Assembly: GCA_011033025.1 (NCBI GenBank)
Contig: WFMF01000077.1
Coordinates: 124,001 to 188,000 of the forward strand
Direction: 5' to 3'
Source: Beroe forskalii
Lineage: Eukaryota > Ctenophora > Nuda > Beroida > Beroidae
DNA: 64,000 nucleotides
The number at the start of each line of letters is the position of its first letter. Position 1 is the stretch's first letter. The position numbers and the translations under genes were made by a program. Below, in pieces: positions 25,101 to 36,469 of the stretch. The notes below the pieces were generated by a model, which was given only the letters and a program-made list of their open reading frames with translations, made no database searches and had not been told where the DNA came from.

Positions 25101-28100
25101 GAGTAAATAATTCATTTACCATTGTCTTCGACTAGAATAGTGAGTTCTGCTTCGTTCACAGTGAAAGTTTTGGGGGGTCTGTTTCTCGAGTTCATCTGGA
25201 CCTCGCCGGACTTTGAAATCACGTATATCCTGAGGTTTAATCGATATTCTAACCAAAACTCCTGGATCAATCATATAACTTTTAAACAACATGAGTTGGA
25301 CTGGGATCAAAATATTGCACTCAGTATATTCTTATCCTATTATGACTGTTGAAAGTATGGATGATTACATTTCACAAAGTTTTAGAAGGCCTATTTACTT
25401 ATTTATTATGATTTTTTAAGATTCTTGGAAGTAAAATGCGACCATTTGCAGTTACAATAGTTCAATCTGACCTTATTACATGTTTATCGCTCATTCATAG
25501 TTTAAATTAAGTAGTTATTATTTAGTAAGTTAATGCACCTGTTCTCTCAACAACATCGTAATATTTTATTAAAAATTGAGCCATTTTAAATTACTCTTCT
25601 CATAAATTCTGATAATCATAATATGCTCGTATTTTTGGCGTCTTACTGATGCGAGAATGTTTTACACTTCATAAAAACATCATTGCCTATCATCGTCAAC
25701 TATTACTCTATTAAGTTAATCAATTATTAGTTAACTAATTAACTATCAAGATAGTTTTTCACCTGTCGCCAAACATTTCCACATTAATAGCAGCTGGTAG
25801 TGTGACTTGGTCTGGTAACTTGGTCTGATACAGAACTAATCCGTGGTTCTGAAAAGGGTTTGAATTACCTTATAGTATGTTTTGATCGGAAAATAATCAA
25901 ATATACCATCGACGATTGCTTAGCTGCCACAGTGATCAGTGACTGGCAAATTAATTAATTAGTTAACCACGAAAATGCGGAATTCTTCATCATTCTGTTC
26001 ATCACAAAATTAAAAAAAGAAAGAAGACACTCTTTGGTATTTGATAAAAGGGTACATCTTTAAGAGTCACAGACCTGGCCCATCTGTTCCATTGGCAGGG
26101 GGTAAAGTGTCTTGATGACGGACTCTGGCCACTTCTGAGGCATGATCTCTTCCACCAGAGTGAATATGTCGAAGCTGTGCCCCGTGATCACAGGTCCTGC
26201 TGCTACCTTCGTCGTGTTGGCTGGCACATCGTAAACCTTGCTGTAGTTGCTGAAAATATCATTCGAACGTTGTGATCGTCAATGAACCGTCGACCGATCA
26301 ACGATGCATCTTAAACTCCCCTGAAGCCCTGAAAACACCCTAAATTATAGTTTCCCAGGCGTACCCTCACGTCAAGGGCTTGTTGGGTGATGAAAGTTGA
26401 TACTCCAGACCCGCCTGACACTAGCTGTGAAACGCTTACGGTTCGGAAGGTCGAAGGTCCACCATCAAATCATCGATGGACAAACAGCTTGCATCTATAG
26501 GACTATTGCTTTCTAGCTAGACAAAAATGAGAAATAAATCTTCTTATTTTTACACTCCACGGCAGTGTACAATTATATTTATATTCATCTGTTCAATAAC
26601 TTCATGGTAAATCATACATTTCTAACTACAACTAATCATAGGCTACATATTTCCTGAAGATCTGACAGATAAGTTGTAGTAGGTAGAGTCAACATTGAGC
26701 AGTGTTATTCAAAGGCCAAAGATTGTCATGTAGGTACCCAAATAGCAATAAAAAAGGTAATATAAAGGGTTAGAGGGGCCGGGGGGGGGTGGCTGAACTC
26801 CAAGATTTTCAAAATTAAACTTTTTTAATAATTTTATCTTTTTTAACAAATTATCAGCTCTTTTTGATCATTTTCATTAGCTTTTTTAAAGCTAAAATAT
26901 CAGTCTAAAGCACTAAAACTACTCAATAAGTTTCTGGGGCCTCGCCCCCAGACCCCCAAGCTCCCAAGGAGGTGTCCTTCCACGTATTGGGCTCACGGCG
27001 CTCGCTCAGCTCAGCCCCCAAGTCTGAGAATTAAATTACGGCATTGAACCTTTGAATATGAAGGCATAAAACCCAAATAAAGAAATGTGTCACGTGTGAT
27101 TCAAGTCAAAACGCGAACGTGTTTTTTCAGTTTCTCCGAATTCATTGATGACAGACGATCTCCAGGATATTATAACTTTATAACTTCTCTGAACTTTATG
27201 CTTTTGTGGCAGCATTCAATGATCATAATGATCATAATGAAATTCAGCAGATCACCTTCATTTTATTTCCTTCTTTCCTTGGTTTGTGTGGTAGCTGGTG
27301 GTAGTTTGTACATTAGCTATAGGCACATTAGGTAGCTCTTTTGGCAGATGTTGACTTTGCAATCAGCGCCGATCAGCGCTGATCGGCGCTGATCGGCGGC
27401 ACCGCCAATCAGCGCTGATCAGCGCTGATTTTAGGCCATCAGCGCTGATCGGCGCTGATCATCGCTGATCAGCGCCGATCAGCGCCGACGACCGCCGATG
27501 AGAATTTTAAAATTTCCGATCGGCGCTGATCAGTGCTGATCGGCGGTGTCGCTGATCAGCGCTGATCGGGCCCGATCAACGCTGATCAGCGCCGATCGGC
27601 GGTGCATCGGCGCTGATCAGCGCTGATCGGCGTTGATTGCAAAGTCAACATCTGCCGCTCTTTTTGTAAGTTTGTTGGTTGTGAACCATCTGCGTTTGAT
27701 GCTATGAATGTTTTTCATCTCCAGAAACCCGGGATTAAGGGATCTTGATTCTTGCTTTTGTTAATGGACATATGAACTTATTACTGAATAAAAGAATTTA
27801 TGTCTAATGTATGTACTCTAGTAGCAGAGTGTGTATAATTTTTGAGCGATCGTTTCTATTTTGCGAGTTTGGTATTGCGGTAGAGGTGAGTAGCTGCTCA
27901 CTTATTATTACCTGTGCACAATTCCCATTTCACAGCGCCCGGACGAAAATATTCTCCTCAGTCCTCACAATAACCTGTTGTTAGCCCAGAGTACTTGTGG
28001 TTTTAATCAGGAATCAACCTATCATTAGCATCATTGTTCTCTTTTATTCATTGTAGTAAGTATGTTACTTGTTAATATGAATCTTACATTTTATAATTCT

Positions 28101-31100
28101 ATGAGGCATCACCATGCTTTTGTTGTATTTATTGTGTTAGTATTTACAAGGTAAAATATGAATGCTTATCTGAATGATGATTTTTTAGCTGTTCAGTTAG
28201 GTACTTATCCTTCCTTGCCAGTTGCCATAGAATGATACAATAAAGTTTCTGATTCGACGACGTTGTCCGTCTATTACCTCTGACTCTCTGACATGAGGTT
28301 GATCACCGAAGGTGCAAAGGTGGGGTCCAAATGTGGAACGTCGCACTGTGCGCGCAAGGGTACGGATTTCTGATAAGTGAATAGCTGTGATTACCTAATT
28401 AGGTTTGATTACCTGATAAGGTTTCTGAGCAGCTGGTATTTCCAGGTGGTATTCTACCTGATTAGGTTTCTGAGCAGCTGGTATTTCCAGGTGGTATCTC
28501 TTACCTGATTAGGTTTCTGAGCAGCTGGTATTTCCAGGTGGTATCTCTTACCTGATTAGGTTTCTGAGCAGCTGGTATTTCCAGGTGGTATCTCTTACCT
28601 GATTAGGTTTCTGAGCAGCTGGTATTTCCAGGTGGTATCTCCTACCTGATTAGGTTTCTGAGCAGCTGGTATTTGCAGGTGGTATCTCCTACCTAGTTAG
28701 GTTTTGTTGTGCTGGTATTTCCAGGTATCTCCTACCTGATTAGGTTTCTGAGCAGCTGGTATTTCCAGGTGGTATCTCCTACCTGATTAGGTTTCTGAGC
28801 AGCTGGTATTTCCAGGTGGTATCTCCTACCTGATTAGGTTTCTGAGCAGCTGGTATTTCCAGGTGGTATCTCCTACCTGATAAGGTTTCTGAGCAGCTGG
28901 TATTTCCAGATGTTATCTCCTACCTGATTAGGTTTCTGAGCAGCTGGTATTACCAGGAGGTATGTCTTACCTGATTAGGTTTCTGAGCAGCTGGTATTTC
29001 CAGGTGTTATCTCCTACCTGATTAGGTTTCTGAGCAGCTGGTATTTCCAGGTGGTATCTCCTACCTGATTAGGTTTCTGAGCAGCTGGTATTTCCAGGTG
29101 TTATCTCTTACCTGATTAGGTTTCTGAGCAGCTGGTATTTCCAGGTGGTATCTACTACCTGATTAGGTTTCTGAGCAGCTGGTATTTCCAGGTGGTATCT
29201 CTTACCTGATTAGGTTTCTGAGCAGCTGTATTTCCAGGTGGTATCTCCTACCTGATTAGGTTTTCTGAGCAGCTGGTATTTCCAGGTGGTACCTGATTAG
29301 GTTTCTGAGCACCTGATTAGGTTTCTGAGCAGCTGGTATTTCCAGGTGGTATCTCCTACCTGATTAGGTTTCTGAGCAGCTGGTATTTCCAGGTGGTATC
29401 TCCTACCTGATTAGGTTTCTGAGCAGCTGGTATTTCCAGGTGGTATCTCCTACCTGATTAGGTTTCTGAGCAGCTGGTATTTCCAGGTGGTATCTCCTAC
29501 CTGATTAGGTTTCTGAGCAGCTGGTATTTTCCAGGTATATCCTACCTGATTAGGTTTGAGCAGCTGGTATTTCCCTTTATTTCCCTTCCTGATTAGGTTT
29601 TAATGGTATTTGGGGAATCTCACCCATTTTGGTTTTTGAGATGGGATTTCCCCGGTTTTCCACCCGAAGGTTTCTCGATTTCCGGTGGATTCCTACCTGT
29701 TGGGTTTCGGGCCCCATATTTGGTGTTTTTCCCCTCCCCAGGGTCTGGGCTGGTTTTTAGGGGATTTCATGATTAGGTTTTGAGAGCGGGTTTTCCAGGT
29801 ACCCCCACCATGGGTTTCTGAAAAGGGTACAGGATTCCAGATTGGGGTTTTGGCACCCTTTTTCGGGGGATCCACCTTAGGTCTGAGCAGCGGATTTCCG
29901 GCTCCCACCGGGGTCTGGAGCGGTATGGGTATCTCACCAAAGGGTTTCTGAGCACCCTTTTTCCAGGACCCCCCCGAAAGGGTTTCGGGCGGGGGCCCCG
30001 TGGTTTCCCTCCCCAAGTTTCTGAGCACCCGGGCAACTACCTTCCTAATGCTAAGATAGGATTGCTACAAAAGTACAATGTGTGGATATTCTTAGTTACA
30101 AATCCTTGAGATACATCGGGCTTAATTGCTGAAATCAAGAAATAACTGAGGTTGAAGTCAGGGTGCGTTTGATATTCGTAACATAACCTTGATAAATTGA
30201 TGTGAAATTTTGTCTGATCCGTATCTATAGTTCTCTTGTTGATGTTAAGATGTTTAATTAGTCAAAATAGAATGATCATGATTATGAATCATGACTGCAT
30301 ATTTCATTCTCATTAGTGCATTGGTTCTTGGAAATCAAGAAGATCAGTTGTAGCTTGCTGCTTGCAAATATGCTCGTCAAATAACTCCGACCGCAACGAC
30401 AAATCACTGAAAATTTTCTGTATTTCTTGAAAATTTGCTTATTGTTGGTTCTGAGTCCCATCTGACTTTAAATTTACTTTAATTTGGCTGTTTCTTCTCG
30501 TTTTGCTTGATTTCTTAATACTGAAATCGCCAATTTGTTATAGAGACGATCTAGCATGTTTGGAAGGTCCAGATCAGTGTAACTTATAATCAAAATAATA
30601 ATTACCAGTTAAAGATTTAAATTTTAATGTGATGTATCAGAAAACCAGGCACACCCGCTTATTTGGCAGCCCTCCAGCCTATTTACGTTCAAAACCATTG
30701 TGAAATACATTCACAACCCCATATGTATCTCTCCACCCCCTGTAATTAGCTAATTAAGTGATTAGGAACAGCAGAGTACTTGGTCCATGCATCGGAAGCT
30801 TCTTGATGCCCTCTAATTGTGGTGGCATCTTCCAAAAACCGCTTATCATTGATATTCTGTCCTCGACGGTCCGATTATTTGCCCTATTTGGGTTTAAACG
30901 TTCATACCTGCTAAACGAAAACAAATACCTAAAATGAGTAAATTTGATAATTGAATGTGATGTCGGGCCGAAAATTGTTCTCGAAAAATTTCAATTTCTA
31001 GAAGAATATCTGACGTGATGAGGAGGTGGTTTTTAAGATAACTTGCATTGAGAAGATACCTGCATGTAAGCGAAGTTGGTGCCTCCATGGAACATGTACA

Positions 31101-34100
31101 TGCTGACACTGGCGGTCCGGTCATTGAACTCTAACACATCGTGCAGCCCTGCTGCTAGGTGCTCTGCTTTCGTCTGTAACACATCACCCGGTGTTAAAGC
31201 GTGTGTAGAAGCCAAAAGGGTAACACTATATGAGAATGATAGAATGTGGATGTCTGATTCAAAGTGGATGTTGATTGCTGTTTTTTAGAGCAATGGTCTC
31301 TGCTTATCTGCAGGTGACAAATGCATAATTTCAATAATATGCAGACAACCTACGTTCACTTCCTCTCATGATCTTCCATTGAGTGGTATCACAGAATGGA
31401 TTTTAGCCACTCTGCAAACCTCACCTTCGCGAAGCGGTGGCCCCAGTGGTCCAGCCAGCCACTGAAGAAAGCACTACACACAAAAGGGCCTCTCGGCTCC
31501 TGCTGCCTCTCAACTTTAAAATGATCCGAGACATTGCCACCCGACCCGAAGTTAACAGTCGAGTACAGACCCTCGATATTCCCACACTTTGCCAAAGCGT
31601 GGCTGAAATCAAAATTTTTGTATTAGAGTGGAATCATGCCATATTTCTTCTGCAACTCATACATAGTTAAGGTATGCTTTTATTGGGAATATTGAAGTTG
31701 ATAGGAAGATAGGGATACCATCTGTTCCTGCTCTGTGTTCCCTCTTGCTCTCTTGGCGGCTCACCTGTCTCCATCCACTGTCAAAAGGACAACGTGTTTG
31801 CCGAGATGTTGTCTGTAGATGTCTCGCAGTTGGTACAAGTAGTCGAAGTGAGCCTCGTCACAGGGTCGGTTGCTCCCAAACTCGTTCTCTACCTAAACAC
31901 AAGGAAATATTCCGTGAAGTTATTTTAACTTTCTTTTCTGATTTTAAAGGGGTTTTAAGGTTTTTTATTGGTTTCAGTTGAACGCTTCTTTTAGTCTGTT
32001 TTGATTTGTTCATTTATAATTTTGATTCATTATCAACTTCTCAACTTGTGCTTCTCTGATATGCATTACAGCATTATGAGAAACTCTGCTTGACATGCAG
32101 TATCATGACATACATGAGTATGTAATGTTTTGCAGGATGTACCGCATTTGCTTTACGCTCATTGTGCTAAGTCCATCACTAATTCTTGATACAATGATTC
32201 TGTGTATGCATTCAGAAATCATTTATTTTCGTGTTGCTATCTTTAAAATATTAAATTGTTTTTAGCTTTATAGTGATGATATCTCATGCTCGTATCCCTA
32301 ACCTCACTGTGTTGTAAAGAATAACATTAACCATAATCCTTCTAGTACAGACCTAATTCTCGCCACATCGAGTGTATGAAAGTGTGAAGGGTGATAGGTA
32401 CCTGCATCTTTTAAGCTAGCCCATACTCTTCAGATATTCCCTTTTGGGGGATTCTTGGACAATGGGTTATGGAATACCCTCTCCTTACCCCCCCATTTCA
32501 AGTTATTAAGTGATTGAAGACGCTATCGAGGTGAAATGGCGTTACATGCACTGCAAGGGTGAGGGTGGATATGACTATGAGATGAAGTGGGAGAGTATGC
32601 GAGGTGGAGTGGGGGATGAGGTGGAGTGAGGTGGGTATGCGAGGTGGAGTGGGGGATGAGGTGGAGTGAGGTGGGTATGAGATGGAGTGGGGGATGAGGT
32701 GAAGTGGGGTGGGTATGAGATGGAGTGGGGGATGAGGTGGAGTGAGGTGGGTATGAGATGGAGTGGGGGATGAGGTGGAGTGAGGTGGGTATGAGATGGA
32801 GTGGGAGAGTATGCGAGGTGGAGTGCGTATAAGGTGGAGATCGAGAGGGGTGGGTAATTGGGTATGAGGTGAAGTGGGGTGGGTATGAGGTGAAGTGGGG
32901 TGGGTATGAGATGGAGTGGAGTGGGTATGAGGTGGAGTGAGGTGGAGTGGGGATTAGAGACTGTGTAGGTGTACTCACCTGCACTGCAATGATGGGTCCT
33001 CCCTCGTGGTAAAGGTATGGGACCAGGGTGGGAAGCAGCTTCGCGTACCACTTCCTAACTTCCCCCATGTAAACTGTCTCGTTACGTCTCACGCTGCGAT
33101 AATATAGGGGTGATTTGTTTCTTTAAATTTAAATGAAATCTTAAGATCTTAGCAAGCAGCTGATTGCCAAGAATCAAAGGAGCCATTTCAGTATTTTACT
33201 TGCTTGAATCTTCGCAGTCACTGCAAGAGCAGCTCCTTTAGCTACTGATCAAACCGTAGTATATTGGTTCACTGACTCGCCGTTTGATCAGTTTAGAATC
33301 CTCTGCGTCTGACGGAAATTTAGGTGCATCATTGCACCTCATCGTATTCTTTGACTTTGGCATATTTCTTTCTTCCGTCGTCAGTAATATGAGCTATCGG
33401 TACTGCTAAACTTCAATAGAGGCTCATTTGATAAATTCTGTTAACCTTGTTTAGTCGTTCCATTCCTTCCACGTCACTATTGCATTCTCAGGTTTCGTAC
33501 ATGCTCAAGAGCTACTCTAGTTTATGGCCAAAATCATTTACTATATTCATCGTTTTTGTCCTACAAATTGTATTCTTGTTTATGGACTATATGGTTAACT
33601 CGTGATTTTCGTAGTTTTGCGCGTAAAACGTCGACGTCCAAATTCCCAATCCTATTACCTAAATATCCTGTTCAGTTATGATTATCAACAATTGCGAGTT
33701 TAAAGTTGCAATTGAAAACATTTACAAATTGAGAAATAAAGCAAATTCAACTGTTTGCTGCAATGAATCACAATGCGACTGTTATAAGTAGTATTGGTAA
33801 GAGTGCTGTATACCTTACTCGAGGGTAGGTCTATCTTTGAGGAGCCATCCCGGGAAGCCACCATAGTCCCACTCAGTAGCCAGGAAGGGGCCAGGTCTCA
33901 CAATGACCGTGAGGCCGAGTTTCCAGGCTGTTTCCAGGTACCGGTACACGTCCGCTATCCCTTCAAAGTTGTAAACGTCTTCGCGGGGTACGTGCACATT
34001 CCAGGGGATGTACCTGTAACATTCCTGTAACATTCCACGGTGTGTACCTGTTAGATACCACGATATGTACCTGTAACATTCCTGTTACAAACCTGTAACG

Positions 34101-36353
34101 TACCTGTTACATACCATGGTATGTACCTGTTACATACCTGTAACATACCACGGTATGAACCTGTAACATTGTTTTTTGAAGGTTTTACTTCTATCCCAAC
34201 AGCCGTACAGCCAATGGCAGGAATCGAAGAATCCGAGTGTAATCAAGCCAGTGACGGTTAAGGAAGTGTAATCTATATTATTCCGCCCGAGACTTCGCAG
34301 TATTTGGCAAGCTTCTCATTTAACCGTCCCCTGCACAATTTCCTGTACGCTCGGCTGAGTGGACCGCGTGGCAGCATAGGCTTGAGAAACCTAGGTATCT
34401 TTCACCCTTAGGCAGGGAATAAGCACGGGATCTTCCGATCACGAGTCAGACTTGATACCATTACACAGGCTGACCACTCATACCTGTAACATACCTGTAA
34501 CATTCCACCTGCAGCAATCCTTACGTGTTACAATAATTCCGGGGATCGAAATTTTCGTGGTTCGAAATTTGGGATATTTTCAAGAATATTTCGCATTTGG
34601 ATGAAGACGTCATATTGAAATTTTGTGAGGAATGAAAATATGGGGATTTCAAAAAATAAAAATGTCTCGTGAGGTACCTGACACGACACATATTATTGTG
34701 TTTCACTGTTTCATGCCCCGAAGATCGCATGGGACTCGACTGTACACGGCCCCCTAAATTCTAAGTTTTCAAAGCTTTTCAGAAAAATTTGAGGGGGTGG
34801 CTTCATAGGCCCCTATGCTTCTTTGCACAGAACATCTGTGTAATTGCGTTGATCACGCGTGTAAGGTCTTGAATGTGAGTACTTCAATGTAAATTGAGAT
34901 AGAGCAAAATTTTGATCGCATGCTTTGAGCACGAAATTTAAGCTGAATGTCAAATTCTTTGTAATGCCCCGGCCCCTAAATTGCTGGAAAGTGTAAATTC
35001 CTCAAAGAAGCTATTTCGGCCGCAATTCTGATTACGATAACGTTGTGTCTAGAATGAGGTATATTGAGAAAAAAGTTCAAACTCATAGTTTCTCTACACG
35101 CTCGTAAGTTTTTTCTCTGTTTTGTTCAACAACAGCTGATTATTGCTTCGATTTTACGCGCTGTATAAGGATGTTAAAACACAATAAAAACTTATCGTAT
35201 TGCTACAAAGAATCATCCGAATTGATTCTTTTATTTCTACTACCAACCCTCGATCTCGCAAGACACACTTATACACTCAGACAGTGACTGAGTGTATGTC
35301 ACTCATAGTCCAAGGGCGGTGTCCACGGGCAGAATCCGCGAGCGTCAACCAGTGGACCTTTTTCAGTGCAATGAGCTCCATCAGTAGCTCTGATGCTAGC
35401 CTTGCTAGAAGTCCAAGGGAATCGCTTCTTGCATGCAATTGCCCACGTCTGCACGATATTAGGATAATAGTAATAAATGCCCTGTTGAGACTGATTGGGT
35501 GACTCAGGCAATACTACGGGCCCGTGATATGATCAGGACACAGCAGGATGCATCAGCATGTGATATTTTCAGGACATGCAGCACTACGTCAGCACACTTC
35601 GAGTACGCCTGGGCACTCCGATTCTACGCTTCTTAATTTTTTCCAACACCTAAACCTTGAAAAGTAAACGGCCCTCATATCATGGTGGACTCCGCCTGTG
35701 GAATCCACGAGTGGACCAAAATCCGCTGGAGGAGTCCACTGACTCCGCGGCGAACTTTACTTCATGAAGATCTTAATCTGCGGCGGAATATTTTGGTGCG
35801 CGGCGGACTGTGAGCGGACCCGCAGCAGATCCACCACTCCGCGGCGGACTCTCGAAAACTGCGCTTAAAGTCCGCCAAAAAATTATGGATGACTTTAGTG
35901 GAGTCCGCAGCGGGCTGAAGTCCACCAATTTTTTAGCTTTCTGAAACACTCACGTTTGTACGGTAGTAAAGCCGGCCGCCCTGAGCTTGAGCAGCCTATC
36001 TTCCCAGTACTGAGGGTGTATTCTGAAGTAATGCATCTCTCCGGCTATGTAGCGGTAACATGAGCCGTCCCTCAGGTAGCAGTCTTTCTGGAAGTGGGGG
36101 CAAAGTGGGGTTAAAGTTTAAATGATGGTATTCGCTGTGGGAATAATTAGCTAGAATTGTGATCAAGCTATTGAGAATTCGAAAACCTGACCATTTGAAC
36201 GTATTCTCTCGAAATGGAACATATTTTCTCGTAGTATCTGATCTATCTATCAGCTACCTTGTAGTCTATCTTGAAAGTTGGAGCTTTACCCTCACTCCAA
36301 AGAATAAGGGCTGCCGCAAGTACTATTGCTGACACCAGTCTTGATAGAATCAT
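22172..36353 (-). CDS. GH35 beta-galactosidase homologue, 14 exons, catalytic nucleophile missing
   Basis: Exons (high to low): 36353-36258, 36087-35954, 34013-33819, 33093-32979, 31892-31765, 31602-31425, 31173-31060, 30856-30780, 26249-26075, 25848-25763, 25229-25120, 24439-24357, 22749-22475, 22340-22172. Phases agree at every junction and give 644 aa plus TAA. Residues 1-23 are a signal peptide. GH35 landmarks in order: [54 protein letters not shown] (acid/base Glu, about residue 184), [22 protein letters not shown]-like [12 protein letters not shown], and the C-terminal jelly-roll block [10 protein letters not shown]...FNLGRYW. The nucleophile motif N-S-E-F-Y reads C-S-A-F-F (Ala267, codon 31472-31470). 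The YDYDAPLSEAGD loop reads [11 protein letters not shown] (exon 8). The exon 12 donor lacks GT. The family hydrolyses terminal beta-galactose; I infer this copy cannot do so by the usual mechanism. Exon 8, found by phase and a short match, is the least certain. Confidence 0.88.
22795..22925. mobile_element. Partial copy of a MITE (CACCTCAGACATTT family)
   Basis: ACCTCAGACATTTTACCTCA followed by CTCTCCCCTGACC, AACCTAACCCA and TTGACTCTAGCACTAAC matches 24151-24270 closely. The right end is missing because an 84-bp repeat array starts here. It lies in intron 12 of the GH35 gene. Confidence 0.7.
22925..23525. repeat. Tandem array of about 84 bp made of inverted half-units
   Basis: Each unit has CTATGGGAAAAATCAAT, then ATTGAGATTTCCCGTAGG, then TTCAATATGCATTGATTTTTCC. 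The first and last parts are mutual reverse complements, so each unit can fold on itself. About seven copies are present. The array lies in intron 12 of the GH35 gene. Confidence 0.9.
24147..24350. mobile_element. MITE abutting exon 12 of the GH35 gene
   Basis: The left end TCACCTCAGACATTTCACC and the right end GGTGAAATGTCCCTCGGTGA (24330-24349) are imperfect inverted repeats about 200 bp apart. The inside contains AACCCTAACCTAACCC and matches 22795-22925. Its right end is only about 6 bp from the last base of GH35 exon 12 (24357), where the splice donor should be. Confidence 0.75.
24473..24886. mobile_element. TA-flanked MITE in GH35 intron 11
   Basis: CCTTATTGGCCTTTATTTA at the left end is inverted at the right end (TAAATAAAGGCCAATAAGG), and each end is bordered by TA. 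Inside, GGGCCGGTTAAAA recurs on both arms. The TA duplication fits Tc1/mariner-type transposition, and no transposase is present. Confidence 0.9.
27343..27656. mobile_element. hAT-type MITE with an 8-bp target-site duplication
   Basis: Perfect ends GGCAGATGTTGACTTTGCAA and its reverse complement enclose about 260 bp built from GATCAGCGCT and GATCGGCG decamers, themselves palindromic. The identical octamer GCTCTTTT flanks both ends (27335-27342 and 27657-27664). Eight-bp duplications are typical of hAT elements. It lies in intron 8 of the GH35 gene. Confidence 0.92.
28390..29590. repeat. 47-bp minisatellite in GH35 intron 8
   Basis: About 25 tandem copies of a unit containing TACCTGATTAGGTTTCTGAG and CAGCTGGTATTTCCAGGTGG. 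Copies are highly uniform up to about 29540, with a few short or slipped units. Confidence 0.95.
29590..30035. repeat. Abruptly corrupted tail of the 47-bp array
   Basis: Words of the 47-bp unit (GATTAGGTTT, GGTTTCTGAG, TTTCCAGG) persist at roughly the right spacing, but most bases are replaced by G, C or T runs such as GGGGATTT, CCCCCACC and CCCTTTTTCC. The sudden change suggests poor consensus rather than normal repeat ageing. Confidence 0.6.
30040..30779. other. GH35 intron 8, unique part
   Basis: Between the repeat tail and exon 8 I see AT-rich sequence without exons, repeats or RNA genes. Confidence 0.5.
32560..32955. repeat. Purine-rich 38-bp tandem repeat in GH35 intron 4
   Basis: Units of about 38 bp such as GGGTATGAGATGGAGTGGGG and GATGAGGTGGAGTGAGG run to within about 20 bp of the exon 4 donor (32978). 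The Pro/His/Ser-rich minus-strand frames across it are repeat artefacts continuing from exon 4. Confidence 0.9.
34009..34172. repeat. Repeats derived from a splice-acceptor sequence
   Basis: TACCTGTAACATTCC-like units (also ACCTGTTACATACC) occur about ten times from the exon 3 acceptor outward, and resume at 34480-34510 beyond a SINE. On the minus strand each unit reads GTTACAGGTA, the same word used as the exon 3 acceptor. Confidence 0.85.
34178..34475 (-). mobile_element. tRNA-derived SINE, second copy
   Basis: The body matches 16620-16918 closely: GGTTTTACTTCTATCCCA, AATCAAGCCAGTGACGGTTA, ACGCTCGGCTGAGT. The tRNA-like head (A box about TGTGTAATGGT) is more decayed and the B box is damaged. 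It is inserted within the CCTGTAACAT repeat array in GH35 intron 2. Confidence 0.8.
35680..35940. mobile_element. Inverted-repeat element rich in GGAGTCC / GTCCGC
   Basis: GTGGACTCCGC, CGGCGGACT and AGTGGAGTCCGCAGCGG recur on both strands, and GTCCACC...GTGGACT words face each other across about 250 bp. It is probably a foldback element, with undefined ends, in GH35 intron 2. Confidence 0.5.
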
Positions 36354-36469
36354 TATCTAAGAGAATATGCATGATAAAAAGTAGCGTAATCGTTGTCAAT
36401 AATCTATCATGGTCAAATTGATATTCTTATTATAGTCCTATTTGAGATTCCAAGAATCCAAGGGTGAAG
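36354..36469. promoter_or_regulatory. 116-bp divergent intergenic interval
   Basis: The GH35 start codon (36353, minus) and the first SLC6 start codon (36470, plus) are only 116 bp apart. The AT-rich spacer shows no clear TATA or CpG feature. A possible acceptor (TTATTATAG, ending 36434) leaves open that the SLC6 start exon has an upstream 5' UTR exon, in which case the SLC6 promoter lies inside the GH35 gene. Confidence 0.5.

Noticed and set aside
32523-33092. Pro/His/Ser-rich minus-strand protein
   Set aside because: Only its first 38 codons are GH35 exon 4; the rest is intronic minisatellite read past a consensus donor at 32978.
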